NCBI GenBank assembly: GCA_031769625.1
Contig: JAUIMM010000202.1
Location: 10,464,001 to 10,528,000 of the forward strand
Direction: 5' to 3'
DNA: 64,000 bases
Source of the DNA: Taudactylus pleione
Taxonomy: Eukaryota > Chordata > Amphibia > Anura > Myobatrachidae
Shown piece after piece: positions 1 through 10,147 of the stretch. Each line of letters starts with the position of its first letter. The stretch's first letter is position 1. The notes below the pieces were generated by a model, which saw nothing but the letters and a program-made list of their open reading frames with translations, made no database searches and had not been told where the DNA came from. Made by a program: the position numbers and the translations under genes.

Positions 1-446
1 TGCAGACAGTTTCCCCACATACAGAGATATTGTTCTTACTCTGTGCTACTGTTAATGTGAAAGGGGGAAAAGGAAGGTGTTAACCAGCATTATTTTTCAG
101 CTTTTGCTGTTTAATTTGTACTTTCTTTGGTTTCTACAGTTCACAGATCATCTTTATTAGTTAGTTACCTAGTTTGCAAGTCAAATTTTATTATATTGAA
201 TATACTGATTATAATGGAAATGTTTTCACCACAACTACTGCAAACTATTATACCTATTGCACTATTTAAGAGGAAGAGAGGTATATATTAATGACAAATA
301 GATGATTGTCATACAGGTAATTATTTATCTCAAGTAGGATGACATGTATTCACGTAATTGTGACATAATTAGAGGTGGAGGTGTTCACAGGTACGTCTGT
401 CATCATGCCAGTGGTGCAAATTTCAGTACAGATGGTGAAAAATATA
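1..446. other. AT-rich non-coding sequence, nothing recognised
   Basis: The stretch is AT-rich with no open frame of note, no repeat that I recognise and no RNA gene signature. It ends at the target duplication of the hAT element that follows. Confidence 0.5.
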
Positions 447-454
447 ATAAATAT

Positions 455-1362
455 TAGAGTCGAGCGGTTCGGTTTTGGAGATAACTGAACACACCCGGAC
501 GTAGGGGTTCCAAGTCGAACTGAGCACCTGATTCAGACCCGTGCACGAACCACTGCGAGAGATTGGGAAGCATTCGCTCGCTGCACATAGACTGCCCAGC
601 AGAGTGAGTGACAGGAGAGGCTGTGTGTGGGTGGTGACAGGGGCTGGCCCTTAAAAAAGGGGGTGTGGAGGTGCAAACGCAGCTGTGCCTGAGCATCTTA
701 ACGCCATTTCAGAGGCATGGATAATTAAGAGGCAGTGTCATAGTACATGTCACCTGGCTGGTTTTTAGACTGAACCGCTCGCAGTGCTTGCGGTAGGGTA
801 TGGTCAGCCACAAGTGCTGCGATCGCATTCGATGGTACTCGATGTACCGATGGTTACACTTCCTGCAGATGACGTGCGCAAGTGGGCATCTTAAGACAGG
901 CTGGTGGGGCTCTGCATACACAGAGTGATCACACACCAAGTCATAGTGGGCGTGCTTGCCATGCGCTCGCCTGCCTTCCCAAATTTGCATATGCATCTAG
1001 CGACTGGGTCTGAAAGAGCTCCTGAGTCCCAGTTAGGAATCACTTTGGGGTTCCGAGTCCTGACTCAGGTCTTCTCGCAATTCTATACTAGGATTTAAAC
1101 ATTGGATCCTGCCTATTTTGGAGTGCATTTAAGTCCCTCTCCAGTTATTTTCGGGTGCTTCTGGTGTTTAAAATTGAGTGGAAATTACTGGAAATTAATG
1201 TTATTTATTTTACAAATAATACAGGAACAAAAAACAGGTCCAAGTTACATGACTTTAGCTGTTTTATACATTTTTATATAAATGCAGATCCAAAAGCAAA
1301 CAAAAAACCTTTGAGGGAGGGTTTTGCCAAAACCAAAACACGGGAATCCGCGCCCATCTCTA
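455..1362. mobile_element. Old non-autonomous hAT element, interrupted by a MITE
   Basis: The element opens with TAGAGTCGAGCGGTTCGG and closes with CGCGCCCATCTCTA, so the ends are imperfect inverted repeats of the TAGAGATG type. The flanking 8-mers are ATAAATAT (447-454) and ATAAACAG (1363-1370), six of eight identical, as expected for an aged 8-bp hAT target duplication. The 3' subterminal block near 1285-1350, rich in CCAAAACCAAAACACG, also occurs next to the 3' ends of the elements at 7653-13137 and 61296-62071, which ties the three together as one family. No transposase remains. A second transposon sits inside at about 525-1014. Confidence 0.7.
525..1014. mobile_element. GGGCCTGATTCAG-family MITE nested in a hAT element
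   Basis: The left end reads CCTGATTCAGACCCG and the right end GACTGGGTCTGAA, inverted copies of the terminus shared by the Harbinger-like family in this window. The outermost bases of both ends are missing or mutated, so boundaries are approximate. The interior (GCATATGCAT, GATGTACCGATG, GACTGAACCGCTCGCAG) matches the class seen at 48734-49322. hAT sequence resumes on the right side, so this insertion is younger than its host. Confidence 0.65.
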
Positions 1363-1370
1363 ATAAACAG

Positions 1371-1878
1371 AGCCGTAACTAGACTTTTTGGTGCCCTGTG
1401 CCAGAAAGAGCACTGGTGCTCTCCTCCCCGATTTTTCAAATTGGGACATAAGATGTGTCCCCAAAAAAGGGGTGTGGCCTCATGGAGAAGGGACAAGACA
1501 TATCTGATTAGACCCACTAGATGATTAAGGGGTACTAATCCTGTTATACCAGTATTATCTAGGTGTCACTGCCTAATACAGTGTGACTCCAATGGTTTCA
1601 GTGATGATACACAATAATTATGCAGTATAACTCACCAGCTCTAGATGTAAGTGAGCACTGGTAAAGGATTTCTCCATCAAAACAGCTGTGTACAAGCCTG
1701 GAGCCGGCAGTGTAGACAACTTAATGAAGCTATAGAAAGAGTGCTACTTGCAGTGTATATATCTATAGTGTGTTAGTTATCTAACATCTATTATCCTTGA
1801 GCTTCTATCATGTTAATAATCGACCTTGAATGCTGCTAGTCCAATTAGCCAGTAACCAGCTGGCCTATATATAAAACA
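1371..1878. other. Unrecognised non-coding sequence
   Basis: No credible gene, repeat boundary or RNA. Short open frames here carry no domain that I recognise. Confidence 0.4.
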
Positions 1879-2112
1879 CACTGCAAAAAGACTTATGGCG
1901 GGATGTAATAGAGATCGAGTCTGCCGGAGGTGCGGGATGCAGACTGATCTCGATAGTTTTTTTAACAGTGCAGTCATTTACAAGGCAAAGCCAGTTCGGC
2001 TTTGCCTTGTAAATGACTGCAACTTTAAAAAAACGATCAAGATCAGTCTGCTTCCCGCACCTCCGGCATACTCGATCTCTATTACATCCCACCCCAAGAT
2101 TGGACTGCACTA
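1879..2112. repeat. Long near-perfect palindrome (fold-back MITE)
   Basis: Two arms of about 95 bases, 1897-1992 and 1998-2092, are reverse complements with few mismatches and a 5-base loop (AGTTC, 1993-1997). The pairing continues more weakly outward to CACTGCA-type ends near 1880 and 2110. A transcript would form one very long hairpin. Similar open frames on both strands are only a consequence of the palindrome. I do not recognise the family; a small non-autonomous DNA transposon is the simplest reading. Confidence 0.7.
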
Positions 2113-2615
2113 TAGTATGAATATATATAATTGTGAATATAAAGTATACTTACATTTTATGGAATCACTTTGCTGAGAATCATTGCATCAAGACTTCTTT
2201 CAAATAAAATACATTTATTAAAAAAAGCTCCATGTACAGAGCGAAACACCGCGACTAAAGGGTCACCAGATTGATATCTCTGAAGATTCTCTGCCGAACC
2301 ACTATTGTATGCTCGTGTAACACCCCAAAAATCAGATTATCACCATCCGGGCAAACAAGCACAGAGAGAAGCAGCCAGCGAGAGGAGCAGCCGCCCCATA
2401 GATGCACACCGTGGTCTTTCTCTATTACCGGAGGTGATAAAGCCATTTGCTGGAGGCAACTCAGTTTTTCAGCAGTGCACTGCATTTACTTACCAGCTAG
2501 TCCGAGACTTCTATGCGGTGTGCTAACTACAGGCAAAACAGCCATTCTAGCCACTGCTAAAGGACTTTGCTTTTTGGTCATTTAACGCATATGGATGGGT
2601 AAGAGCATTAATACA
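2113..2615. other. Unrecognised non-coding sequence
   Basis: Mixed-composition DNA with an open frame of 104 codons on plus (2271-2585) that has no family resemblance and no start context worth defending. I treat it as chance. Confidence 0.35.
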
Positions 2616-2617
2616 TA

Positions 2618-3044
2618 CAGGTTGAGTCTCCCGTATCCAAATATTCCGGAATACGGAATATTCCGAAATACGGAATAATTTTGGCATGACTGAGTTAATG
2701 AAACCTTTGATTTTTGATGGTTCAATGTACACAAACTTTGTCTAAGGCACAAATTATTAAATATATTGTATAAAATTGCCTGCAGGCTGTGTGTATAAGG
2801 TGTATATGAAAGATAAATGAATTTCATTTTTGTACACAAACTTAGCTTGAGCCACAAAATTATTAAAAATATTGTATAAAATTACCTGCAGGCTGTGTGT
2901 ATAAGGTGTAAATAACACATGAATGCATTGGGGTCCTATTCCAAAGATATTTCATTATTGTATGCAAATATTCCAAAAACGGAATATTCCGTTATCCAAA
3001 ATACCCCTGGTCCCAAGCATTTTGGATATGGGAGACTCAACCTG
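2618..3044. mobile_element. Tc1/mariner-type MITE (TA target)
   Basis: Terminal inverted repeats CAGGTTGAGTCTCCCGTATC at the left and its complement ending CTCAACCTG at the right, flanked by TA at 2616-2617 and 3045-3046. The subterminal text (TTATCCAAAATACCCCTGGT and CAAGCATTTTGGATATGGGA) resembles a widespread family of small pogo/Tigger-like vertebrate MITEs, recognised from memory rather than by search. About 427 bp, no coding capacity, several central ATTCCG repeats. Confidence 0.8.
2731..2914 (+). repeat. Internal direct duplication inside the mariner-type MITE
   Basis: Two copies about 105 bases apart share ACAAACTT, then ATATTGTATAAAATT, CCTGCAGGCTGTGTGTATAA and GGTGTA. The duplication explains the element's extra length. 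Confidence 0.7.
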
Positions 3045-3046
3045 TA

Positions 3047-3562
3047 CTACTATTTGTGGATAGCAGAACAGAGAGAGAAACTATTACTTCCTGACTATTC
3101 AAGTTTGCTGATATACATACATAAAAGTTCCTTTGGATGCATTTATATTAAATAAGGAACTGTCTCAATTCTAAGCGGCTTAAATATGAACCACAATCTA
3201 TACTCATAGTGACCTAACAATTATATATGCTTATTTATTTATTAATACATACTTTTTATTATATTTTATTTTTATGTATGTTATGTGTCATAACTTATAG
3301 TGTATATGCAGCAAATATCAGTGGCGGGGAGATTTATGTATGGTACACTCACCGGCAAAGGTACTTGAGGTGTGTTGGTAACACCTGGGTTCGGATAGGT
3401 GATAGGTGTGAGTCCCAGGTATGACAGTATTTTCAAATGTGTGTTTTAAATAAAAGAGGATGTGACTAAAGGTGCTTGGGGAGGTGGAGATGGAGGGGGA
3501 GTCAGCCAGGGAGGAGAGGGGGACAACCAGGAGATGCCAGGGTTAAAAGAAAAGGAAGCTAA
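3047..3562. other. Unrecognised sequence with a short purine-rich tract
   Basis: The left part is AT-rich. The tract at 3468-3530 is G/A-rich. Nothing codes convincingly. Confidence 0.35.
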
Positions 3563-3972
3563 CCTCCTTAAAACATCCTCCACAAATGCTGTGTTAGTAG
3601 GCAATAAACCGAGTTGTAAAGCAAAGTTGCCAGTCTCTTACCTTCCGACTACTAGTGTTTCCTTTCCTATGATGCACTCAGAAGCTGCTGCTGTTAATTG
3701 TTCAATAAAGAGAATAGCAAAAACAGAGTTCCCAACAATGAGTCAGAGGTTAGTTAGCTTGTTATGCTTTTATCCCTTCTATAGGAAATATAACCTCCTT
3801 AAAGCTCTGTGTTAGAAGGCAATAAACCATACTGTAAAGCAAGGTAACCAGTCTCCTACCTCCTGACTTCTGGTGTTTCCTATGATTCAGTCATAGGGAG
3901 GGATGCTTTTATCCGTTGTTCAATATTGGTTTAATAAACAAACATTTGGCAAAAACAAAGTGCCCAACAGCG
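3563..3972 (-). repeat. Two-copy direct repeat, about 230-bp period, probably part of a Penelope-like element
   Basis: CCTCCTTAAA, GTTAGNAGGCAATAAACC, TGTAAAGCAA and TCCTATGAT recur in the same order in copies starting at 3563 and 3793, followed in both by a TTCAATA...GCAAAAACA...CCCAACA block. The array lies directly downstream, on the minus strand, of the hammerhead-like motif at 3998-4041. Penelope-like elements commonly have repeated terminal segments with such ribozymes, so I read this as a decayed terminal repeat of one; no protein piece is present to prove it. Confidence 0.4.
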
Positions 3973-3997
3973 TTCTCACTGGGCCGTGATCACATTT

Positions 3998-4041
3998 AAC
4001 GCGTTTCTCCACCTCCAGTTTTTGCTAAGCGGCTTCATCAG
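3998..4041 (-). ncRNA. Hammerhead-ribozyme-like core, candidate
   Basis: Read on minus, CTGATGAAGCCGC is followed, after a variable stem-loop region, by GGAGAAACGCGTT. CUGAUGA plus GAAAC separated by helix II is the conserved hammerhead core, and GAAACGCGTT is typical of the ribozymes of Penelope-like elements. Helix II is weak here (only about four pairs, one of them G-U) and the loop is longer than usual, so activity is doubtful. A hAT MITE is inserted a few bases upstream. Confidence 0.4.
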
Positions 4042-4053
4042 AAGTGTCTACTA

Positions 4054-4209
4054 CAGTGTTGGCTAACCTTGACACTCCAGCTGTTATGGAACTACAAAAC
4101 CCAGCATGCAGTGCTACAGTTTTGCTATTAGGGCATGCTAAAACTGTGGCAGGGCATGCTGGGATATATAGTTCCACAACAGCTGGAGTGTCAAGGTTAG
4201 CCAACACTG
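4054..4209. mobile_element. hAT MITE with perfect 8-bp target duplication
   Basis: Terminal inverted repeats CAGTGTTGGCTAACCTTGAC and its exact complement at the right end, extending into CTCCAGCTGTTRTGGAACTA and CCCAGCATGC. The target duplication GTCTACTA is perfect at 4046-4053 and 4210-4217. The 156-bp palindromic body has no gene. This kind of MITE is widespread in vertebrates and is placed in hAT by its ends and 8-bp duplication. Confidence 0.9.
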
Positions 4210-4217
4210 GTCTACTA

Positions 4218-5019
4218 TATGCTAATAGACACGTCTTGTAGTGCTGATTCAAGTAATCAGGCCTTGTTATCGGGCTTCATCAAAAGTAAATTTTGCTTTC
4301 CAAATGCCATATTTGAACTCTCCATGCATTCCAAGAGCCGTAATACAGTGTCAAAATATTCTTGAACGTAATGCATTCCAGACGCCATACTAGGACTATC
4401 TATGTGTTCTAGAACTATGGAATGCAAAGACTTTATACTCTAAATGTAATCATAATTCCTTTATGTATTCCGGAAAATATGCAGGGTCATTTACTAAAAA
4501 TAACACATGAATTTCCATTAGCAAGTGCTATAATTGGCTGTGATTGACATTACAATGCACCTATTTGTGTGTCTGAAAGTTCACCTGATATATTGTCAAC
4601 TATGCTCACTACGAGCTCTGCTGTACTGGTATTCTCTATGTCTAATGAGTTCAGCCCCACGCATTGCTCTTGCTTCGTACAAAGTATTTTACATATACAT
4701 ATTACAGTTAGTACAGGTAATGGTTAATTATTCAGGCAAGACTGTAAAAACTAAATAGTGATGTTTCCACTTGTACTGCAGTAATCCATTACCTGCATAG
4801 CTCATTTTAGCACCATGTTAAGTATGGAAAATATAATTAACATGCATCATCCTTTGTGTGTGTTCGCTTGGTGCATGCATGTAGTAATGTGTAAATATGT
4901 AAAACATTAATAAATTGCCACTTCAGATCCCACATTGCGTTAATACACCACCGCCCCACATTACTACAACCCCCAAAATAACTTCAATATATTCCCCAGA
5001 TAACATTGATATGCCCTAG
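4218..5019. other. Unrecognised sequence; left edge continues the Penelope-like stretch
   Basis: A second CTTCATCA (4266-4273, TGATGAAG on minus) lies close to the hammerhead-like motif and may be another remnant of the same element. Beyond about 4320 there is repeated GCATTCCA-type text and then ordinary AT-rich DNA with no gene. Confidence 0.35.
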
Positions 5020-5330
5020 GGTAACTGTCCATCTGGGAATCCTCTGGACAGTCCATTAATCATAAGGACTGTCCGGGAATTGCAAAGACTGCTATCTCTC
5101 CTCCCAGATGGGTGGTGTCTGAGAAATCTTGGGCTGCATTTCAGCTCCACCTCCAACTGACTCTGCCAACCTGCAGCACTTACCCACTGTTCATCCTGGT
5201 CACCTGCGGGGGTCTGTGTCAGGTAATGAGGATGTAACAGTGTACTACATGTAGGGTTGTCACCCATCCAAGATTCCTCTGGACAGTCCGGGAATTGGCA
5301 GTCATGAGGCTGCCTATTCCTGGAGGAGCG
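5020..5330. repeat. Diverged two-copy repeat containing CTCTGGACAGTCC
   Basis: GATTCCTCTGGACAGTCC-like text occurs at about 5037-5055 and 5270-5290, each followed by GGGAATTG within 50 bases. Related GGGACAGTCC text appears at 49920-49980. Probably a remnant of an interspersed repeat; class not determined. From 5331 to about 5699 I see nothing further. Confidence 0.4.
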
Positions 5331-5699
5331 ATTTCCAGGAATCCCAGGGCAGGTAACAGCATCAGTGTTGTCACTGTCAATGCATCAACGGCCATCCCCC
5401 TCTTCTGCCCCAGCCTGCTCCATGGCTCACCTCCTTCTCTGTATTCCAGCCCCAGGTAGGCATGACTGACTAAAGTCAGCATGCAGTGAGCACCATGGAG
5501 CCAGATAAGAGTCGTCTGTTCGGAGAACTGCTAATCCTACTCCTAACAATGCGGTGGTTACCATAGTAATCTATTTTTGTTTGTTTGTGCATTTTAGGTG
5601 AAAGCTAAAGTCTGGTTGCTATTGGCAGCACCACTTGCCCCCTTTACTATTTTTCAAAAATGCATACTTTCAGATATTCCCGTATATAAAGGCATATAT

Positions 5700-5975
5700 A
5701 GGGGTATGAGAGGCCTATGAGGCATTAAAGGGCATGAGGGGGTTCTGAGGGATATTTAGGAGCATGAATGTGCTCTGAGGCACATATAGGGTCCATGTGG
5801 GACTTTGAGGCATTGATAGGGGCATGATAGGGCTCTGAGGCATACAAAGGTGCATATTGAGGCTCTGAAGCATACAAAGGGGCATGTTGAGGCTCTGAGG
5901 CAGATACAGTATGCACCTGATAAGAAGAGCCTGGGATTGTGCTCTGAGGCACATATAGGGGCTGTGACCGGGTGG
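5700..5975 (+). repeat. Minisatellite, about 30-bp unit (GGCTCTGAGGCAYAYAAAGG)
   Basis: Diverged copies of GGCTCTGAGGCATACAAAGG followed by a GGCATGTTGA-type segment run for roughly nine units. The same unit reappears in the same orientation at 13404-13459, on the far side of the 5.5-kb hAT element, which suggests that one ancestral array or element was separated by later insertions. Confidence 0.75.
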
Positions 5976-6410
5976 CTTCCAGCCCGGACTCCCAATCACA
6001 GGTTGGGGGTTCGATCTCCACTTGACCTTGGGTTATCAGGGATTCCCACTTACCATCAGTAACCACCTGTCACTGACTCCACCCACTGCGCCATGGGCGT
6101 AACGATGCTGCCACCACCAAACTCTACCATCGGTGTTTGGAACCACTTCTTAGGTACACTCAGGCTCCTACCGCCCACACCTTCAACCGCTCTGCTGCGT
6201 ATGCATTGACTAACTGCGGACACACCTCCTGTTTGGTATCCGCTGTTCCCACCTGATCCTTCGTAATGGACCAGGTCTGCACAGTAGCGGGCAGAGGGCT
6301 TGAGCTTCAGAGATGCATGACTCAACCCAGAACAGTAGGAGAACGGAATAGCGTTTGGCGCAATTCTGTTGGTCGCAGGGTACAGATGTAGTCGAAGTGA
6401 AGACAAGATA

Positions 6411-6416
6411 TTTATT
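6411..6416 (-). promoter_or_regulatory. Polyadenylation signal of the putative LTR
   Basis: AATAAA on minus within GAGCAATAAATATCTTGTC, downstream of the TATA box at the spacing expected inside an LTR R region. Confidence 0.45.
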
Positions 6417-6543
6417 GCTCAATGGTCTTTAAAAAGACCCATCCTTCCAGATGAAGGGGTACATTAGCATACAGGAATCTTAACAGCAGTTCTTCTCCAC
6501 AAAGGATTTTCAAAGATGTACACATACAGGGCTCACATGCCCT

Positions 6544-6552
6544 CTTTTTATA
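6544..6552 (-). promoter_or_regulatory. TATA box of the putative LTR
   Basis: TATAAAAAG on the minus strand, about 135 bases upstream of AATAAA. Confidence 0.45.
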
Positions 6553-6923
6553 TCATTCTTACACACAATATCACAGGGGGGTAAATCCGCCCTGTGTTCC
6601 TCTTAACCAATCATGTTTCCTCACATAATATAATTTAACCACATATTACATTTCAAAGGAGTCACCCAATTTCTTCCTTTCTAATCTACCACCCAAACCT
6701 AAACACAAACTGATTTATCATACATTATTGTCTCCTAAAATGTTGATATTACATTTCACAGGAAATAGTAAATGACATTCATCCTTCCCAATGGAAGTAT
6801 TTATCAGTTTGGCATTTCCAACCTTAACACATTCAGTGACATCCAAAAGGGGCTTCTTAAAAAACAAACAAATTGTCTTTTCAAAGGAAGTGCTGTAAAT
6901 GAAGGGTTTAGTCATATGACACT

Positions 6924-7438
6924 GGCCCTGATTCAGAGGCGGACGCTCTTTCAGAGCGCTCGCTCTGAATCAGGGCGGTTTATTTTTTGTTTGGAGCTGG
7001 CCTCCTGGCCGCTTGCTAAGCTGTGGGTGACCACCCACAGCTTTAGCGAGTGGCCAGGTGATGGTCGCGATGGTCACGACCATCGGGCTTGCAACGAGAC
7101 CCTTGTGGTAGGGTCTCGTCTGCCGCAAGCCCCAGTGAGCTTCCGGCTCTAATAGAGCCAGAAGCCTACTACTGACATCACTAGTGATGTCAGTAGGGCC
7201 GCCCTCAAACGGCAGGCGTTCCTTTGGAAACGCCTCCGTTTCCACCAGCCACCCCCCCCACCCCACCTACAAAACGGAGCAATCTGTCGATCAACATCGA
7301 TAGCCGTCCCATTTTGCTGTGACCCCCGAAGCGAGTGACTTCTCTTTCGCTCTGGGGCTCGTGCACGCGCAGTGCGCATGTCGCGCTTGCGCACTGCCCG
7401 GCCATCGACCCGCTTGCGAGCGTGTCTGAATCAGGCCC
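6924..7438. mobile_element. PIF/Harbinger-like MITE, ACT target duplication
   Basis: Left end GGCCCTGATTCAGAGGCGG, right end TGTCTGAATCAGGCCC, with ACT at 6921-6923 and 7439-7441. The body is a GC-rich chain of inverted segments: CTGTGGGTGACCACCCACAG, GATGGTCGCGATGGTC, and CATCACTAGTGATGTCAGTA. Short inverted ends and a 3-bp target duplication fit PIF/Harbinger; no transposase is present. Confidence 0.8.
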
Positions 7439-7812
7439 ACTATTCACACCTTCACACAGAAAGCTCCCATCCTGGTCTCACCTGGAGTTCACTGACCACA
7501 ACAGGTCTTTCTATTCATCAGACCTCCTGCTAGGAAATCACAATCAGCATCTAATTTCCTGCAGTCACAAGCTGGTCATGTGTTATACAGGCATATTCAA
7601 GAAGTGCATTTTCTCTACAAAATATACACTTAAAATCATACATTTTAAATACTAGGGGTAAGCGGGTTCGGATTCCTGAAATCCGAACCCCCCCGAGCCC
7701 CCCCGATCCGAGTCCGATCCGAATCAGGCTCGACTTTTCCCGCCTGACTCGGATCTGAAATCGAGGCAAAACGTCATCATCCCGCCTTCCGAGTCTCGCG
7801 GGTTTTGGATCC

Positions 7813-7820
7813 TATATAAG
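7813..7820 (+). promoter_or_regulatory. TATA box of the hAT element
   Basis: TATATAAG in GGATCCTATATAAGGTACCC. A very similar GATTCTATATAAGTCCC stands at the same distance from a hAT end on minus at 53799-53806, so the promoter is conserved between the two elements. Confidence 0.65.
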
Positions 7821-8164
7821 GTACCCGCGTCGGCGCCATTTTCTCACTCGGCTGTGGACAGTGAAGAGGGAGGGTGGGAGTTAGGGCTGTGTAGTGTAGT
7901 GTAGTGTAGTGCTGCTGTTGTCCACTACTTCAAAGTCCTTAGGGGCTGGCTGTGTTGTGCTGTGCTGCTGTTGTTAATAGGGGCTGTGTCCACTACTTCA
8001 AAGTCCATAGGGGCTGGCTGGACTGTGTTGTGCAGTCAGTTCTCCATAGGGGCTGTGTCCACTCCAAAGTCCTGTGCAGTGTCCCAGTCCTAAAGGGGTG
8101 CTGTAGTGTTGTCCAGGGGGTGCTCTGTCCATCAGGGGTGCTCCCCCCAAGTGCTAAAAAAATA

Positions 8165-9830
8165 ATATATTTTCTGTGTTTGTGAATTGTGTGCGCAGTA
8201 GCCGCACGTGCATCAACAAAGTAGTGCCAAGCGTGCGCCTGTGTCATAAGTAAAGGGCCGGCTGGCTTGACCGTTAAGGGTGCTGTAACCCCCGAAAGTA
8301 CACTCCAGTCCAAACCAAAAAAAAAATTATTTTCTGTGTTTGTGAATTGTGTGCGCAGTAGCCGCACGTGCATCAACAAAGTAGTGCCAAGCGTGCGCCT
8401 GTGTCATAAGTAAAGGGCCGGCTGGCTTGACCGTTAAGGGTGCTGTAACCCCCGAAAGTACACTCCAGTCCAAACCAAAAAAAAAATTATTTTCTGTGTT
8501 TGTGAATTGTGTGCGCAGTAGCCGCACGTGCATCAACAAAGTAGTGCCAAGCGTGCGCCTGTGTCATAAGTAAAGGGCCGGCTGGCTTGACCGTTAAGGG
8601 TGCTGTAACCCCCGAAAGTACACTCCAGTCCAAACCAAAAAAAAAATTATTTTCTGTGTTTGTGAATTGTGTGCGCAGTAGCCGCATGTGCATCAACAAA
8701 GTAGTGCCAAGCGTGCGCCTGTGTCATAAGTAAAGGGCCGGCTGGCTTGACCGTTAAAGGGTGCTGTAACCCCCAAAGTACACTCCAGTCCAAACCAAAA
8801 AAAAAATTATTTTCTGTGTTTGTGAATTGTGTGCGCAGTAGCCGCACGTGCATCAACAAAGTAGTGCCAAGCGTGCGCCTGTGTCATAAGTAAAGGGCCG
8901 GCTGGCTTGACCGTTAAGGGTGCTGTAACCCCCGAAAGTACACTCCAGTCCAAACCAAAAAAAAAAATATTTTCTGTGTTTGTGAATTGTGTGCGCAGTA
9001 GCCGCACGTGCATCAACAAAGTAGTGCCAAGCGTGCGCCTGTGTCATAAGTAAAGGGCCGGCTGGCTTGACCGTTAAAGGGTGCTGTAACCCCCGAAAGT
9101 ACACTCCAGTCCAAACCAAAAAAAAAATGATTTTCTGTGTTTGTGAATTGTGTGCGCAGTAGCCGCACGTGCATCAACAAAGTAGTGCCAAGCGTGCGCC
9201 TGTGTCATAAGTAAAGGGCCGGCTGGCTTGACCGTTAAAGGGTGCTGTAACCCCCAAAGTACACTCCAGTCCAAACCAAAAAAAAAATTATTTTCTGTGT
9301 TTGTGAATTGTGTGCGCAGTAGCCGCACGTGCATCAACAAAGTAGTGCCAAGTGTGCGCCTGTGTCATAAGTAAAGGGCCGGCTGGCTTGACCGTTAAAG
9401 GGTGCTGTAACCCCCGAAAGTACAGTCCAGTCCAAATAAAAAAAAAAATTATTTTCTGTGTTTGTGAATTGTGTGCGCAGTAGCCGCACGTGCATCAACA
9501 AAGTAGTGCCAAGCGTGCGCCTGTGTCATAAGTAAAGGGCCGGCTGGCTTGACCGTTAAAGGGTTCTGTAACCCCCAAAGTACACTCCAAACCAAAAAAA
9601 TATATATTTTCTGTGTTTGTGACTTGTGTGCACTGTGGCTGCACGTGCATCAACAAAGGAGCAGCGCCAAGCGTGCGCCTGTGTCCCATAAGTAAAGAGC
9701 CGGCTGGCTCATTTCTTAAAGGGTGGTGTAACCCACAAAGTGCACTACTCTCCAGCAAAAATAAAAAAATATTTTCTGTGTTTGTGTGCGCTTTAGCCGC
9801 ACGTATATATATCAATATAACATAAATGGA
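8165..9830 (+). repeat. 160-bp minisatellite inside the hAT element (5' untranslated side)
   Basis: The unit starts TTTTCTGTGTTTGTGAATTG and includes GCAGTAGCCGCACGTGCATC, GGGCCGGCTGGCTTGACCG and an A9-10 run. Unit starts near 8170, 8330, 8490, 8650, 8810, 8970, 9131, 9291 and 9452 are nearly identical. Two further copies (about 9606 and 9770) are clearly diverged, so the array grew at its left and centre. Repeated minus-strand open frames of 70 codons are a by-product of the repetition, not genes. Confidence 0.95.
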
Positions 9831-10147
9831 GGACCAAACTTTCTCCGATAAAAATAAAATAGGGAAAGATCAAGAACCACTTCCTCCTAGTGCTGTTGCT
9901 GCTGCTGGGAGTTGTTCATCATCCCAGAGAGGAAGTAGGAACATCACTACTTTTACTAAACAATTGACCCTCCAACAGTCCCTAGCGATGAGGATGAAGT
10001 ACGACAGCAGTCATCCTGAAGCAAAACGTATAACTGAGGCCTTGACTGCTATGTTGGTGTTAGACGTGCGTCCGGTATCCGACATTAGTGCAGTGGGATT
10101 TAGACAATTGATGGAGGTAGTGTGTCCTCGGTTCCAAATCCCGTCTA
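9826..10147 (+). pseudogene. hAT transposase, N-terminal remnant (ZBED-like)
   Basis: The frame opens with ATG and MEDQTF and includes TKQLTLQQSLAMRMKYD, an ITEALTAMLVLD stretch and VGFRQLMEVVCPRFQIPSR. This is the segment that normally follows the BED zinc finger in ZBED-type hAT transposases. No BED finger (CxxC...H) is present upstream. After about residue 107 the frame runs straight into the 137-bp array and stops at 10200, so the catalytic DDE region is missing. A non-functional piece; family assignment rests on remembered motifs. Confidence 0.75.

Larger units (their letters stand above)
6110..7644 (-). mobile_element. Probable LTR of a retroelement, interrupted by insertions
   Basis: On minus the order is TATA box (GATATAAAAAGAGGG), about 130 bases, then a polyadenylation signal AATAAA and a TTGTCTTCACTTCG segment. 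This is the promoter-R-U5 layout of an LTR. Downstream on minus at about 6115-6133 is TTTGGTGGTGGCAGC, which could be the start of a primer-binding site. A Harbinger-like MITE (6924-7438) lies in the upstream part, and the hAT element at 7653 cuts the region again. No gag, pol or env remnant is visible, and neither LTR end is proven, so this is an inference from regulatory layout. Confidence 0.45.

Noticed and set aside
1895..2176. Paired similar open frames on plus and minus
   Set aside because: Caused by the perfect palindrome; each strand reads nearly the same sequence.
5985..6015. tRNA-like B box GGTTCGATCTCC near 6010
   Set aside because: The match to GGTTCGANNCC is imperfect at its end, with no A box or cloverleaf that I could fold; not enough for a SINE or tRNA call.
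8165..9340. Repeated identical 70-codon open frames on minus
   Set aside because: One per 160-bp unit of the hAT array; not independent genes.
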